From contig NZ_KE007327.1 of the NCBI RefSeq assembly GCF_000397065.2, positions 241,214 through 305,213 of the forward strand: 64,000 bases of DNA, given 5' to 3'. Of the stretch, positions 10,501-18,263 are shown piece by piece (position 1 is the first letter of the stretch; every line of letters begins with the position of its first letter). Position numbers and translations under genes: made by a program. This DNA comes from Marinobacter lipolyticus SM19. Its GTDB lineage: Bacteria > Pseudomonadota > Gammaproteobacteria > Pseudomonadales > Oleiphilaceae. The notes under the pieces are model-generated. The model worked only from the letters and a program-made list of their open reading frames with translations. It was not told the DNA's origin and did no database searches.

Positions 10501-10801
10501 GCAGTTCGTCCTGCGGCGTGATCTTGAGGCTTCGGCCACCGTCCACGGCTTCTGTGGAAAACGCGACCTCGCTGCCACCGCCAACGACGCGGATTTTGCT
10601 GGCAACATCCTCGTCAGAGAGGGCATGGGAGAAGCGCAATACCAGATCGGATTTCGGGCTGACTTCACCCTGACCGTCGGATGGATAAGAGTAAACGACG
10701 GCCCCGGGTGTCTGCGGTGCGTTGATTGTTTGTCCATCCCCGCCGCCACAGGCGGCAAGGATAGCAGCGGGTAATAGTGCCAGTGTATTTTTGTAGTTCA
10801 T
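7574..10801 (-). CDS. Giant Ig-like (SbsA/Big_5-type) outer-membrane lipoprotein A
   Basis: 1075 aa. A short signal peptide ends in the lipobox LAAC with Cys18, followed by GGG, which lacks the Asp+2 inner-membrane retention signal, so outer-membrane anchoring is expected. At least two Ig-like Big_5 repeats are recognisable by the pattern PGD...VxxxFxxAL...TxYTVxF, around residues 33-135 and 500-600. Conserved features shared with its paralog at 12472-15642 are SPIALTT-PG-PC, a Cys pair in GCPADESC, DDDGN-type acidic loops, AATSSSV, and a GPI-F-DDGRMQI block near the C-terminus. GAGG lies 6 nt before the ATG. It starts 13 bp after the FadL-like porin gene and is surely cotranscribed. The function is unknown; adhesion or substrate delivery to the porin is inference. 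Confidence 0.82.
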   Translation of the reverse strand: MNYKNTLALLPAAILAACGGGDGQTINAPQTPGAVVYSYPSDGQGEVSPKSDLVLRFSHALSDEDVASKIRVVGGGSEVAFSTEAVDGGRSLKITPQDELQPGTDYTVEFSENLQAEGNRRIATPNAVGPAGIQFSTRGGLTGIAGLDNTDATFKVAEMIPAAGSVFKPMDISTFRLRLTQPVHPEWKELGGVIEITNSNGETVPAIVLVKGRLVTIDPCIPDTPELCGRDDDFLTPGETYTISVRNLPGINGGVLESFSEELTPRDTGPRVVLFQEVIDSGLNAGSTESDARRSKLNGQIINGVTLNSVLQGTAGPSQQTGGLFAELAFAPAFEADEPLPLRVPKGSVLNSSSLDVLINGSVPVINPNTGEIQKTGNIKVTMLSDATGYLMPNPYTNDLSAPRHVKLFMDVSMNTEAAQPNASLSQNLLGVELTGIALVEDGTLTIDAIGMVEPNLLGQEVTDSTIAFHIEAATDATSQLDASDQRNTELEDLTGPQLVSWMPGPDEAIPGNRDQLQRPGDPIVLNFDEPLDSDSVASEFTLLADGTPIAAEDLRRKLDGTVVVLNPVGGLQHGVDYALQINGSLTDLAGNSTTSQTLEFALPEIAPAEASPIALTTYPGYPCVTTGLDLTNETHGQCVDAAPDGPRGDVLPLTTLPENRPIVVLFSQMMDLASIRDKETFVVEKIDPNTGDPIATVDGRLEKNQHRIRFYPDEPWEVDSYYRYTLASATAVDNCANALCSAEGYPLQTDLLVDPEDIGGPDMEIYFKGTSAVSSVFTPLRNLTTRDTNANFAIDCPTLADTDCEEPFAHKASKTPGEFAPVRNAAKMAVTNKEATALGVPVGASVGCPADESCPESKFIYQTMGLNVEVVGPAYDDDGNNIGVRVLLYPTMVAATSSSVFLDGFGENATGPLALRMRYVTPTEDNPMGLIEGVIVEGPNGEPRFVTQTDLSLDAPNLSLPLAQALEHDLYSKVIPLDLDGPIIFFDDGRMQIGILNNNSPAITVNITVTIPIINEFLSYSDCVAARGPTGIVSCLSDPDTTESGDIIIPLAIPTQGISLNFITNPIKEIPEEY

Positions 10802-10814
10802 GGCAGACCTCTTA

Positions 10815-12152
10815 TCAGAACTTCAGGGTGATGGAGCCGCTGATTACGTGGATATCGCCATCGGCCGTGGCTTCCTGCTCGTTGCCGTCAAAGTCGACGA
10901 TGGTGAAATCTCTTTCCTGCAACTGCTGGTACTGATAACCGAGATCCAGACGTACCGGGTAGGCAAGCAGACGGGTACGTTTGTAGGTCGCGCTGATACC
11001 AAGGCCAGCTACGATTTTATTGGTGTCCAGATAGTTCAGTTCAGGATTTCGAGTGGTTTTGAGCGGGGATTCCTCGTATGCCAGGCCACCGCGAACGGCA
11101 AAGTGTTCACCAAGATCGAATTCCGCGCCTATGCGGGGGATCAGCACATCGTCAAAGCGGATGCGATCGCCGGAGCTGACATTCTCCTGGTCGCGGATGG
11201 TGTCTCGACCAAACTCATCTTCCAGTTCGGACCAGTTCTGTTGCTCGATACTGCCACCAACGCGCCAGCCATCGCCCTTGTACTGTGTCCCAAAGCCAAA
11301 TGTTTCCGGCTGGAAGGAATCGATGGTTGCCACGGCCAGGCTGAGGCCCGGATCCGGGATCGTCTGGGTCACGATGATGTTGGAGTTGACCGATGTTGAA
11401 GCGGATGAGCGGGTGCGATAGGTGAATGCGCTCTCCCAGCCATCCAGGAAGCAATCGCTGTCCGGGCAAAGGGTTTCACCCCAACGGATGGTGGTGCCAA
11501 GAATGGATTTCAACGACGGCTCGGCATTGACCGAAAGCTGCTCGCGACTGGTTTCACCGCCCAGTGTGGACACTGCATCGAGCTGGGCCTCTGCTTCCAG
11601 CGTTACCCGAACCGAGAAACCACCCGAGATGCCGCGCCAGAGTGGGGTCGCGCCGCCGATATTCAGGAACAGAGGCTCTTTTCCGTACTGGAGGTACTGG
11701 CCCGTTTCAGACGTTTCGGAAGAAAACGCCAGCATTTCCTTGCCGTATTTTTCAACGCCGGCGATAAAACCCAGATAAATCGGGTGGTCAAAGCGTGTGA
11801 GTGAGCCTAGGTTGGTTTTCATACCAATGAGCACATGCTGGCTGGGAGAATCGGAAACTATGTCGCCGTCGGCGTCAGAACGGGCTGAGCGAAGTTCCTG
11901 CTCGGCGTGGAGAATACCGCCGGTCAGCTCGCCACGTTCGTCAGTGGTCAGGTATGACGGGTTGTAGTAGGTAGCCGAGACCTGATCGTTAAACATGGAC
12001 AGTGACTGGGCTGTAGCGACGTCCACTGGCATGACGCCGTAGGCGGTGCCAAGGTTGCCCATGCTGGCGGAGGCAATGCCCGCAAAGCCTGCTGAAGTGG
12101 TGGCGATGGCGAGCGTAAGCGCCCGCACTGTGAAACGGTGGGAACCGGACAT
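10815..12152 (-). CDS. FadL/OmpP1-family outer-membrane transport protein
   Basis: 445 aa from the ATG at 12152, chosen because AGGAG lies 9 nt upstream and a clean Sec signal peptide ending in ASA then begins the protein; the longer frame start has neither. The mature N-terminus (MGNLGTAYG...DQVSATYYNPSYLT) resembles the hatch region and the conserved YNPA-type motif of FadL/TodX transporters, and the rest shows alternating amphipathic beta-strands ending in a terminal aromatic (LKF), as expected for a barrel. FadL relatives pass long-chain fatty acids, alkanes or aromatics across the outer membrane. The flanking giant lipoproteins suggest a dedicated surface complex. The substrate is not deducible. 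Confidence 0.78.
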   Translation of the reverse strand: MSGSHRFTVRALTLAIATTSAGFAGIASASMGNLGTAYGVMPVDVATAQSLSMFNDQVSATYYNPSYLTTDERGELTGGILHAEQELRSARSDADGDIVSDSPSQHVLIGMKTNLGSLTRFDHPIYLGFIAGVEKYGKEMLAFSSETSETGQYLQYGKEPLFLNIGGATPLWRGISGGFSVRVTLEAEAQLDAVSTLGGETSREQLSVNAEPSLKSILGTTIRWGETLCPDSDCFLDGWESAFTYRTRSSASTSVNSNIIVTQTIPDPGLSLAVATIDSFQPETFGFGTQYKGDGWRVGGSIEQQNWSELEDEFGRDTIRDQENVSSGDRIRFDDVLIPRIGAEFDLGEHFAVRGGLAYEESPLKTTRNPELNYLDTNKIVAGLGISATYKRTRLLAYPVRLDLGYQYQQLQERDFTIVDFDGNEQEATADGDIHVISGSITLKF

Positions 12153-12471
12153 GAATGTGACTCCTGTTATTTTTGTCTGTCGTGCTCGTGTGACTGAGGT
12201 GATGAGCCTGATCACACTAATGGATACTGGTAAAACTGTGTCTGAGTGTAACCACCTTGTCTTTTTGGGACGTTGGCTTCAATGACATGAATCATCGTCG
12301 AAAAGAACACTTCTGTGTTTTACCTATGATTGACGAGAGAGCGAGGTAAAGCGAGGTCATAACTAACAGACTTTGTTGGGAATGTGTGAATGAGTGCGAG
12401 GTTTTGTGTCTGATCAATGCAGAAGAGGCCAGCGGGTGCTGGCCTCTTCGCGTTCTGGAGACGGACGCCGC
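12153..12471 (-). promoter_or_regulatory. Upstream region of the porin operon with tandem AGCGAGGT repeat
   Basis: The 319-bp gap between lipoprotein B and the porin gene. It contains AGCGAGGT twice at a 10-bp period (12340-12347 and 12350-12357), one helical turn apart, which is typical of an operator. There is also an AACAC-N4-GTGTT inverted repeat near 12306-12319. No -35/-10 pair is convincing. The left edge of the leader carries the AGGAG that sets the porin start. Confidence 0.35.
12422..12449 (-). terminator. Hairpin terminator after lipoprotein B
   Basis: Perfect 12-bp stem GAAGAGGCCAGC / GCTGGCCTCTTC with a 4-nt loop, 23 bp beyond the stop of the lipoprotein gene. The U tract is poor on either strand, so termination may be partial and allow read-through into the porin operon. 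Confidence 0.55.
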
Positions 12472-15400
12472 CTAGTGTTGGGTATAGGGCGAGATGTAAT
12501 TCAGGCGCAGTTGCCCCGCCGGGATCTCCAGGTGGATGCGGGTATTGGCATCAATCGCTTCGTTTGCAATGCCTTCGCACAACCACTGGAACAGAATGCT
12601 CCCGCAGATACCGTCGGTGTTATCGGCAGTGATATCGATTTGTCCTGTCACTTCGACATCGATCGGGACCGCCTCCACGTTTTCGAGCGCAATCTGCATT
12701 CTGCCGTCATCCAGGAACGTGATAGGCCCCTTTAGAACCAGTTGGTCAATCGGGTAACTGCGCAGGTTGTGCCCCAGATTGGCGGGGCCGATGCTGGGGT
12801 TCAGATAAGGCGCATCGAGGTAGACGTTCAGGGTGGTCTCAAATGTGAGGTCCCCGTTTTCGTCGGAACGGATTTTGCCCTTTGGCGGAACGGAATGGCC
12901 GTCGTCATTCTCATCGTAGCGGATGCGCATGAGCATCGGTCCGGTGGGTATTTCCTCGTTTTCACTGAGATCCACACTCAGCACGAAATCGGGGAAGGCA
13001 TCAACAAAGCTGGTATCGATAAAAGCCCATACGCTGCTCGAGGTGGTGGCGAGTATTGAGGGCAATATATCAACGGGGATGTTGCCATTGTCATCGGTGT
13101 CACCTGCCACGATGGTGTCCAGCATGGCGCTCAGGTAGATGTACTGGTCTTTTTCGCAGTCGAGCGCATACGCGCAGCCAATGTTGGCACCTTGCACCAA
13201 GGTCTCTTCATTGATGGCGCTGACGCCCGACGCTCGCAGTCCTGCGGCGTTGGGCATGCTTTCTCCGGAAACGGAGCCGGCCTCAAGGCCGGACTGATAC
13301 GCGAGGTCTGCATTGGCATCTGCCGCAGGCAGGTTCCTCAAGGGCAGGGCGACACGGTCACTCAGCGGCTTGGCGGCGGTAAAGTAGTTTACCAGCGGCT
13401 GGCCGCCGAATGTCCGGTTGCCCTGATCCCGCGTGCCTTGAGTCAGGATTTCCGTTTGCAGTGGCAGGTTGGCGACTGAGCGAATCGGCGTGTTGGCGTT
13501 GAGGGTGTAGCGATACAGTGTGTTTTCACTCCAGCTCACCATTGGGGTGATCAGAAGATGTCTCGGGCCGGTTTGGAGCGTGTAATCAGCGGTTGGCACT
13601 GGTGTCCATCCGCCGTCTTCAAAGGATTCAATTGTCAGCGAATCGCCGGCGATAATGGTAGCCGGCTCGATGTCCTGTGAGAAGCGAACCGCAATGGGCT
13701 GGTTTCCCGGGTGTTGCGTAATTGGCAGTAAATCATCCGATGCCTGGCCCCCGGAGCATCGTCCCTGGTGCCCGTTGGCGGTGTCGACAGAACTCTTGGC
13801 GCAGGGGAATCCCGGTAATGTCGTCAGGGCAATGGGAGACTGGTCGGAAGGGGTGCCATCAAGCGTGGGAGCCAGTTCGAAATCTAGTTGAGGCGCCGAC
13901 AGGCTATGACCAGCGAGATCCGTTATACCGTTCAGTAGCAGGCTGTAGTGTGCGCCGTGTTCCAGCGCAGATGTAGGCCGAACGGAGAGAACTGAACCAT
14001 TGAGTGAGTGGGTGAAAGGTTGCTCTACGCCATCTTTTATCAGGGTAATGCTTTCACGGGTGACGGACCCCGGCAGTACCGGTTCGGATAAATAGACAAT
14101 GACAGGATCGCCTGGCCGAAACTTGTCCTGATTGTCCTCGCCTGGCACCCAGCTTTTGATGGTTGGTGCTTCACTGTCTGCGAAGCTGGATTCAGCAGGC
14201 GCATCATCCGGGTTGCGATAGCTTTCCAGGCGGAAGGAGATCAGTCCGGAGGCGACATCCACGCCCATGACGTCGGGCTCTATGACGCCAACGGCTTCAA
14301 TGCTCAGGGTGCCGTCTTCAACCAGGGCGGTTCCGACCAGGTGGACATGAAGGAGCTCCTGACCCAGAGCCGCGTTGGCGATGGTGTTGCCCGTATTCAG
14401 GGCCATGTCGATGTAGAGCTCGACGAGGCGGGGGGCGTTCTCGTTGTCGGTGTGCGGATTTTTCATCAGGAAGCCGTTGGCATCGGACAGGAAACGAACC
14501 TCCACCGCTTCCGATGAGAACCCGGCGGGCAGTGCTCCGGCCACGTTTACGACCACGTCAGAACCGGTCATCAGTGCGCCACGTTCGATGCGAAGTGGCA
14601 CGCTCTGCCCGGCGTTTTCGAATTTTGGAATAAAACCGAGTTCGGCGAATACGGTGCCGGTCGCGGTGGTGGTGTTATTGCTGCCCAGTAACAGAGAACT
14701 CAGGTTCACGGAATTAAAGTTCTCTCCCGACAGCGCCAGCTTTCCGGTATCGGTTGTGGCCGTCTGGGCCATGCGCTCGCGGACCCCCTTCGGTGAGGTT
14801 GAATCCAGTGGCGTAATCGTCCACGGCGCTTCCGGTGGTAGTTCCAGCGGTGCGTCGGCAATGGTGCTGCGGATTCCCTCGGTCAGGCTGATGGAATAGG
14901 TCTGGGACGGATCCAGATCGCCCTCCGGATCCACTGTGACCCGGTGGCCCTGAACGTACATTTCCGCCGGGACTGGTTCGTTGCTGGCATCCAGGAGGCT
15001 GATGGTGTCGCCATAGATCAGTGTTTGCTCATCCACCGGCTCGGTAAACTGGATACGGATTACCGAGATGTCCGTGGCAGGGTAGGCGTCGTCTCCCTTG
15101 GGAATAAAGCGGGCAACGCGAAAGCCGTTGCCTTCGGTGCGATCGAGCAGCGGCCCTTGGGTTGCAGGCGCCGTGGTGAAGGAAATGCCGCCCCCGGGCA
15201 GTGTGATTTCACCCATCTCGGTCCCCAGGCCTTTGTTGATCAGGGTGTAGCGGGTGCCCGGTTTCAGAGGTTGTTGCGGCCGGGCAGCAATGCCCTGCTG
15301 GCCACTCGTCATGGTCAGGTCGGTCAGGGCGATTACTTCCCCCTGGTCGCTTTCAAGGCGCAGCAACTCCGGGGAGAGCTCGTTCTCATCCAGTGATAAT

Positions 15401-15642
15401 GCCCGGGTAAAACGCATGAAAACCGGCGCGGTCACAGGAACAGCCGCCTGGTCAGCTGCCGGGTAGCTGAAATAAAGTTCGCCAGGGCTATTGTCTATAT
15501 CCTGGATGGATTGTTTTTCGCCACCACAGCCTGCCAGGCCGATACCGACCATCATCATGATGAGGAGGGCTTTTCGGGGAAAAGCCATAGTCGGGACGGC
15601 TACTTGCAGCAGTCCCTTGCTGGAAATGGGAGAGCCATTCAT
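12472..15642 (-). CDS. Giant Ig-like (SbsA/Big_5-type) outer-membrane lipoprotein B, paralog of 7574-10801
   Basis: 1056 aa. The lipobox LAGC places the acylated Cys at residue 39 from the first ATG, which has GGAG seven bases upstream; a start at internal Met19 would give a more usual signal length but lacks a ribosome site. It is followed by GG, so outer-membrane sorting is likely. Domain order mirrors its paralog: Ig-like repeat after a SYPA-type start, a second Ig-like repeat mid-protein, the SPIALTT-PG-PC motif, a GC-x6-C Cys pair, a TDDNGN acidic loop, ATTSSSV, and GPITF-DDGRMQI near the end. Clear but diverged paralogy across the full length. It is transcribed toward, and could read into, the porin gene. 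Confidence 0.82.
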   Translation of the reverse strand: MNGSPISSKGLLQVAVPTMAFPRKALLIMMMVGIGLAGCGGEKQSIQDIDNSPGELYFSYPAADQAAVPVTAPVFMRFTRALSLDENELSPELLRLESDQGEVIALTDLTMTSGQQGIAARPQQPLKPGTRYTLINKGLGTEMGEITLPGGGISFTTAPATQGPLLDRTEGNGFRVARFIPKGDDAYPATDISVIRIQFTEPVDEQTLIYGDTISLLDASNEPVPAEMYVQGHRVTVDPEGDLDPSQTYSISLTEGIRSTIADAPLELPPEAPWTITPLDSTSPKGVRERMAQTATTDTGKLALSGENFNSVNLSSLLLGSNNTTTATGTVFAELGFIPKFENAGQSVPLRIERGALMTGSDVVVNVAGALPAGFSSEAVEVRFLSDANGFLMKNPHTDNENAPRLVELYIDMALNTGNTIANAALGQELLHVHLVGTALVEDGTLSIEAVGVIEPDVMGVDVASGLISFRLESYRNPDDAPAESSFADSEAPTIKSWVPGEDNQDKFRPGDPVIVYLSEPVLPGSVTRESITLIKDGVEQPFTHSLNGSVLSVRPTSALEHGAHYSLLLNGITDLAGHSLSAPQLDFELAPTLDGTPSDQSPIALTTLPGFPCAKSSVDTANGHQGRCSGGQASDDLLPITQHPGNQPIAVRFSQDIEPATIIAGDSLTIESFEDGGWTPVPTADYTLQTGPRHLLITPMVSWSENTLYRYTLNANTPIRSVANLPLQTEILTQGTRDQGNRTFGGQPLVNYFTAAKPLSDRVALPLRNLPAADANADLAYQSGLEAGSVSGESMPNAAGLRASGVSAINEETLVQGANIGCAYALDCEKDQYIYLSAMLDTIVAGDTDDNGNIPVDILPSILATTSSSVWAFIDTSFVDAFPDFVLSVDLSENEEIPTGPMLMRIRYDENDDGHSVPPKGKIRSDENGDLTFETTLNVYLDAPYLNPSIGPANLGHNLRSYPIDQLVLKGPITFLDDGRMQIALENVEAVPIDVEVTGQIDITADNTDGICGSILFQWLCEGIANEAIDANTRIHLEIPAGQLRLNYISPYTQH

Positions 15643-15966
15643 TCGCGTACTCCATTGTTATTGTGAGTCGTTGCGGTTCTTGTGACCGCTTTATCATTGG
15701 TTGGGATAGTAGGCCCATTGATTGGGCCAAAGGTTTGGCTTTGGCGACGTTGGAGGTGTCGGGGGTAGGTCAATTCGCGATTAAGCCGGCACGGTTATGG
15801 GATTCGTGGTGGATTCCAATAAGCCATGACATCAGTTTTTGTTGTGTTTTTGTGATGTGGTTGGCAATTGGTACTTGGTAAACAGGTTTGTAAATAAAAC
15901 TGACGCAAAGAAGCTGGCTGCCCAATACCTGTGGCCTGATGGCCAGCTCCTTTTAGCCGGATTGCG

Positions 15967-16138
15967 GCTGATTATCCAAAAATGTCGACGAAATTTACAG
16001 TTGTGAATATGGCTGGCGTAAATGAGGCCGCTGAGTGTTATTCAACTATATGTTTTATATAAAAATTATATCATTGGCGTGGCTTGTGCTTGCTCATTCG
16101 AAGAGGCCAGATTCGGATTAAGGGCTGATTATCCAAAA
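15967..16138 (+). promoter_or_regulatory. Repeated motif and candidate sigma-54 promoter upstream of the PEP-CTERM gene
   Basis: The 592-bp gap 15643-16234 contains the 16-mer GGCTGATTATCCAAAA twice, at 15967-15982 and 16123-16138. Between them lie an AT-rich tract (16041-16073), suited to bending or IHF, and TGGCGTGGCTTGTGCT at 16075-16090. The latter has the GG-N10-GC geometry of sigma-54 promoters and 4/4 match to TGGC, with weaker match elsewhere. A start near 16102 would give a 133-nt leader. A further hairpin with a CCTTTT tail occurs near 15910-15957. The rest of the gap shows no gene. Confidence 0.4.
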
Positions 16139-16234
16139 CCCGGACCTTGGCTGATCAGGCGTAAGGCGTCCAAATAAGGAAGAAGTCTGTTTGAACGATT
16201 GTCATTAACAGGCGATGTTTAATGGAGAAATACT

Positions 16235-16783
16235 ATGAGAGCGTTCTCTAAATCCTTGGTGCTGGTGGCGTCTATGTCGCTTGCCGGTACCGCATGGGGA
16301 TATATGATCGGGGGCGTTGATGTTGGGGATGTAGACCCTCTTGCAGCGGAAACCAACGACCTCAATTCACTGGGATTCTGTGGCAGTGGCAGTAGTGAAT
16401 CTGTTGAGTCGTGCTGGATAAACAATGTACTTGGGACTGACACCACCTATGGCGTCAAGGAAGAGGATGTCTCCTACGAGTTCGTGGATGGAAGTAGTAC
16501 AGTGATCGGGTTTGGGCTGGACAGCCCGACCGAGTACTTCATGATCAAGAACTCTACCTGGTGGGGACTGTTTGAAAATAACGAAAGTCTGGACTGGGCA
16601 GTCATCGACGCTGCGTTGCTGAGTGCTGGTTTCAACCTGCCCGATGGCGAGGAGCTGATCATCAGTCATGTTGCTCCCATAGGCGATACGGTCACGGTGC
16701 CCGAGCCAGGTACGCTGGCATTGCTGGGTCTTGGCTTGTTTGCCATGGGTCTCAAAGGTCGCTGGGCCAGAAAGCAGTCCTGA
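16235..16783 (+). CDS. PEP-CTERM sorting-domain exported protein
   Basis: 182 aa. An N-terminal Sec signal peptide ends at about residue 22 (TAWG). The C-terminus is a textbook PEP-CTERM tail: VPEPGT, a hydrophobic helix of about 15 residues and a basic end (KGRWARKQS). Proteins with this tail are cut by an exosortase (EpsH/XrtA type) and delivered to the surface or to an exopolysaccharide matrix. Between signals is a acidic, Ser-rich domain with two Cys and no recognised family. GGAGA precedes the ATG. No exosortase or EPS locus is present here, so it depends on machinery elsewhere in the genome. Confidence 0.88.
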   Translation: MRAFSKSLVLVASMSLAGTAWGYMIGGVDVGDVDPLAAETNDLNSLGFCGSGSSESVESCWINNVLGTDTTYGVKEEDVSYEFVDGSSTVIGFGLDSPTEYFMIKNSTWWGLFENNESLDWAVIDAALLSAGFNLPDGEELIISHVAPIGDTVTVPEPGTLALLGLGLFAMGLKGRWARKQS

Positions 16784-16827
16784 TACAACAGCTTGCCGTC
16801 GTTGTATACGCATCCGTCAACAACCGA

Positions 16828-16853
16828 AACGCTCCTCCATGAGGGGCGTTTTT
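16828..16853 (+). terminator. Intrinsic terminator of the PEP-CTERM gene (probably bidirectional)
   Basis: 10-bp stem AACGCTCCTC / GAGGGGCGTT (one T-G pair) with a CAT loop, running into TTTTT at 16849-16853. It lies between convergent genes, three bases from the stop of the diguanylate cyclase gene. Confidence 0.85.
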
Positions 16854-16855
16854 CG

Positions 16856-18247
16856 TTAGCCGTCGTGATCCGTGCAAATGCGGTTACGCCCGTCCTGCTT
16901 GGCGCGATACAGTTGCTGGTCTGCCGCCTGGATCAGCGGGGTGGGGTCGTCGGAATCGGGCACGATAGTGGCAATGCCACAACTGAAGGTGATCTGATCG
17001 CCTACCGGGGAATCCGGGTGTGGGAGCTTTGCTTCCGCCAGCCGTTTCTGGCAGTGCGCCATTAAGGTTTTGGCTTGCTGATATCCGGTATGGGGCAGCA
17101 ATAGAATAAACTCCTCGCCTCCATAGCGCGCCAGCATATCGCTGGAACGGCGAACAGTCTGTGACAGAATCTCGGCGACCTTTCGCAAGCACTCATCCCC
17201 TGCAAGATGACCAAGACAGTCGTTATAACGCTTGAAATGGTCCAGGTCGAAAATGGCCAGGCTGATAGGTGCCTGTTGTCGACGTGCTTCAGGCCAGGCC
17301 TGCTCGAGGGCTACATCGAAACGACGCCGGTTTGCAACGCCGGTCAGACCGTCCTGGAAGGATAGTTTTTCCAAATGTCGATTCATCAAGTTCAGTGCGG
17401 CCTGGGCCCGTTTGCGGACGCTGATATCATTGACGAACAGTGACAGGCCGAGCATATTGTCCTGCCTGTCCCTGATCTGCGACAGCTTCAATTCCACCTC
17501 ACGTAGAGCGCCTGAATTGAGTCTGCACTTTAACTCCGCTGTCATGTAGCTGTCCGCGCCGTTGAGGCACTGTGCCAGAATCACCGGCAATTGGTCATGC
17601 CACTGATCGGAAGCAACAGTTCGGACATTCCGGTTCAGCGCTGTTTCGCTGTCGATTCCGAAAAGGTGTGTTGCCGCCAGGTTCCACTGGACCACCGTAC
17701 CGTCGACGGTCGTCGCGATCATTGCCTCGTTGGCGGTCTCGAAAAGATGGTTCAGAAAGTCGGCGGATTGAGTAAAGCGCTTCAATTCGTGCAGTGGATC
17801 CCTGGGCGATACGCTGAGCTGTCTGTTTATGTTGGCGAGTCGGTCGCGATGATTGTACCGTTGTTGGCTTTCTTCCAGCAGTTTTTGAATGTCCTGAGGA
17901 GAAAGATAGCGTTCCGATGAGAAGTATTTCCCCATTCGGCTAAAGGGAGAGTGGATCTGGCTGGCGAGTGGGGAGTGGGCATCGACACCCACAAAACTCC
18001 AGTGTGCCAAAGGCGCCATTGGGGCCAGTGTTTGCGCGCATACCAGTGGTTGCGCCATGCCCACATCCAGAACGCCCAGGAGCAACTCGTTTCCGATTTG
18101 CTGCTCCTTGTCCAGTATTTCTCTGGCTCTGTCCAGGGTCCCACAAACATACAGCGGCACGGAGGAGTCCAGGAGCGCCTCCGTCAGTGTGTCACGATGC
18201 GAAGAGGCCGTATCGGCCGTTTCGAGGAGCAGTACAAATCCATCCAC
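16856..18247 (-). CDS. PAS-GGDEF diguanylate cyclase
   Basis: 463 aa. Residues 1-125 resemble a response-receiver-like domain without a clear phospho-acceptor site; about 164-285 is a PAS domain with a PAC tail; 290-460 is GGDEF. The active loop is GGEEF (376-380), and RSSD (367-370) forms an RxxD inhibitory site five residues before it, so product inhibition by c-di-GMP is expected. The reaction is 2 GTP to cyclic di-GMP. No transmembrane segment is evident, implying a cytosolic sensor. It starts 16 bp after the acyl-CoA dehydrogenase-like gene and is likely its operon partner. Confidence 0.92.
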   Translation of the reverse strand: MDGFVLLLETADTASSHRDTLTEALLDSSVPLYVCGTLDRAREILDKEQQIGNELLLGVLDVGMAQPLVCAQTLAPMAPLAHWSFVGVDAHSPLASQIHSPFSRMGKYFSSERYLSPQDIQKLLEESQQRYNHRDRLANINRQLSVSPRDPLHELKRFTQSADFLNHLFETANEAMIATTVDGTVVQWNLAATHLFGIDSETALNRNVRTVASDQWHDQLPVILAQCLNGADSYMTAELKCRLNSGALREVELKLSQIRDRQDNMLGLSLFVNDISVRKRAQAALNLMNRHLEKLSFQDGLTGVANRRRFDVALEQAWPEARRQQAPISLAIFDLDHFKRYNDCLGHLAGDECLRKVAEILSQTVRRSSDMLARYGGEEFILLLPHTGYQQAKTLMAHCQKRLAEAKLPHPDSPVGDQITFSCGIATIVPDSDDPTPLIQAADQQLYRAKQDGRNRICTDHDG

Positions 18248-18263
18248 GCAGGCGTGCTCCAGT

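Noticed and set aside
7574..15642. Known alkane-uptake (aup-type) locus
   Set aside because: The porin is FadL-like, but the giant lipoproteins do not match the described inner-membrane partner.
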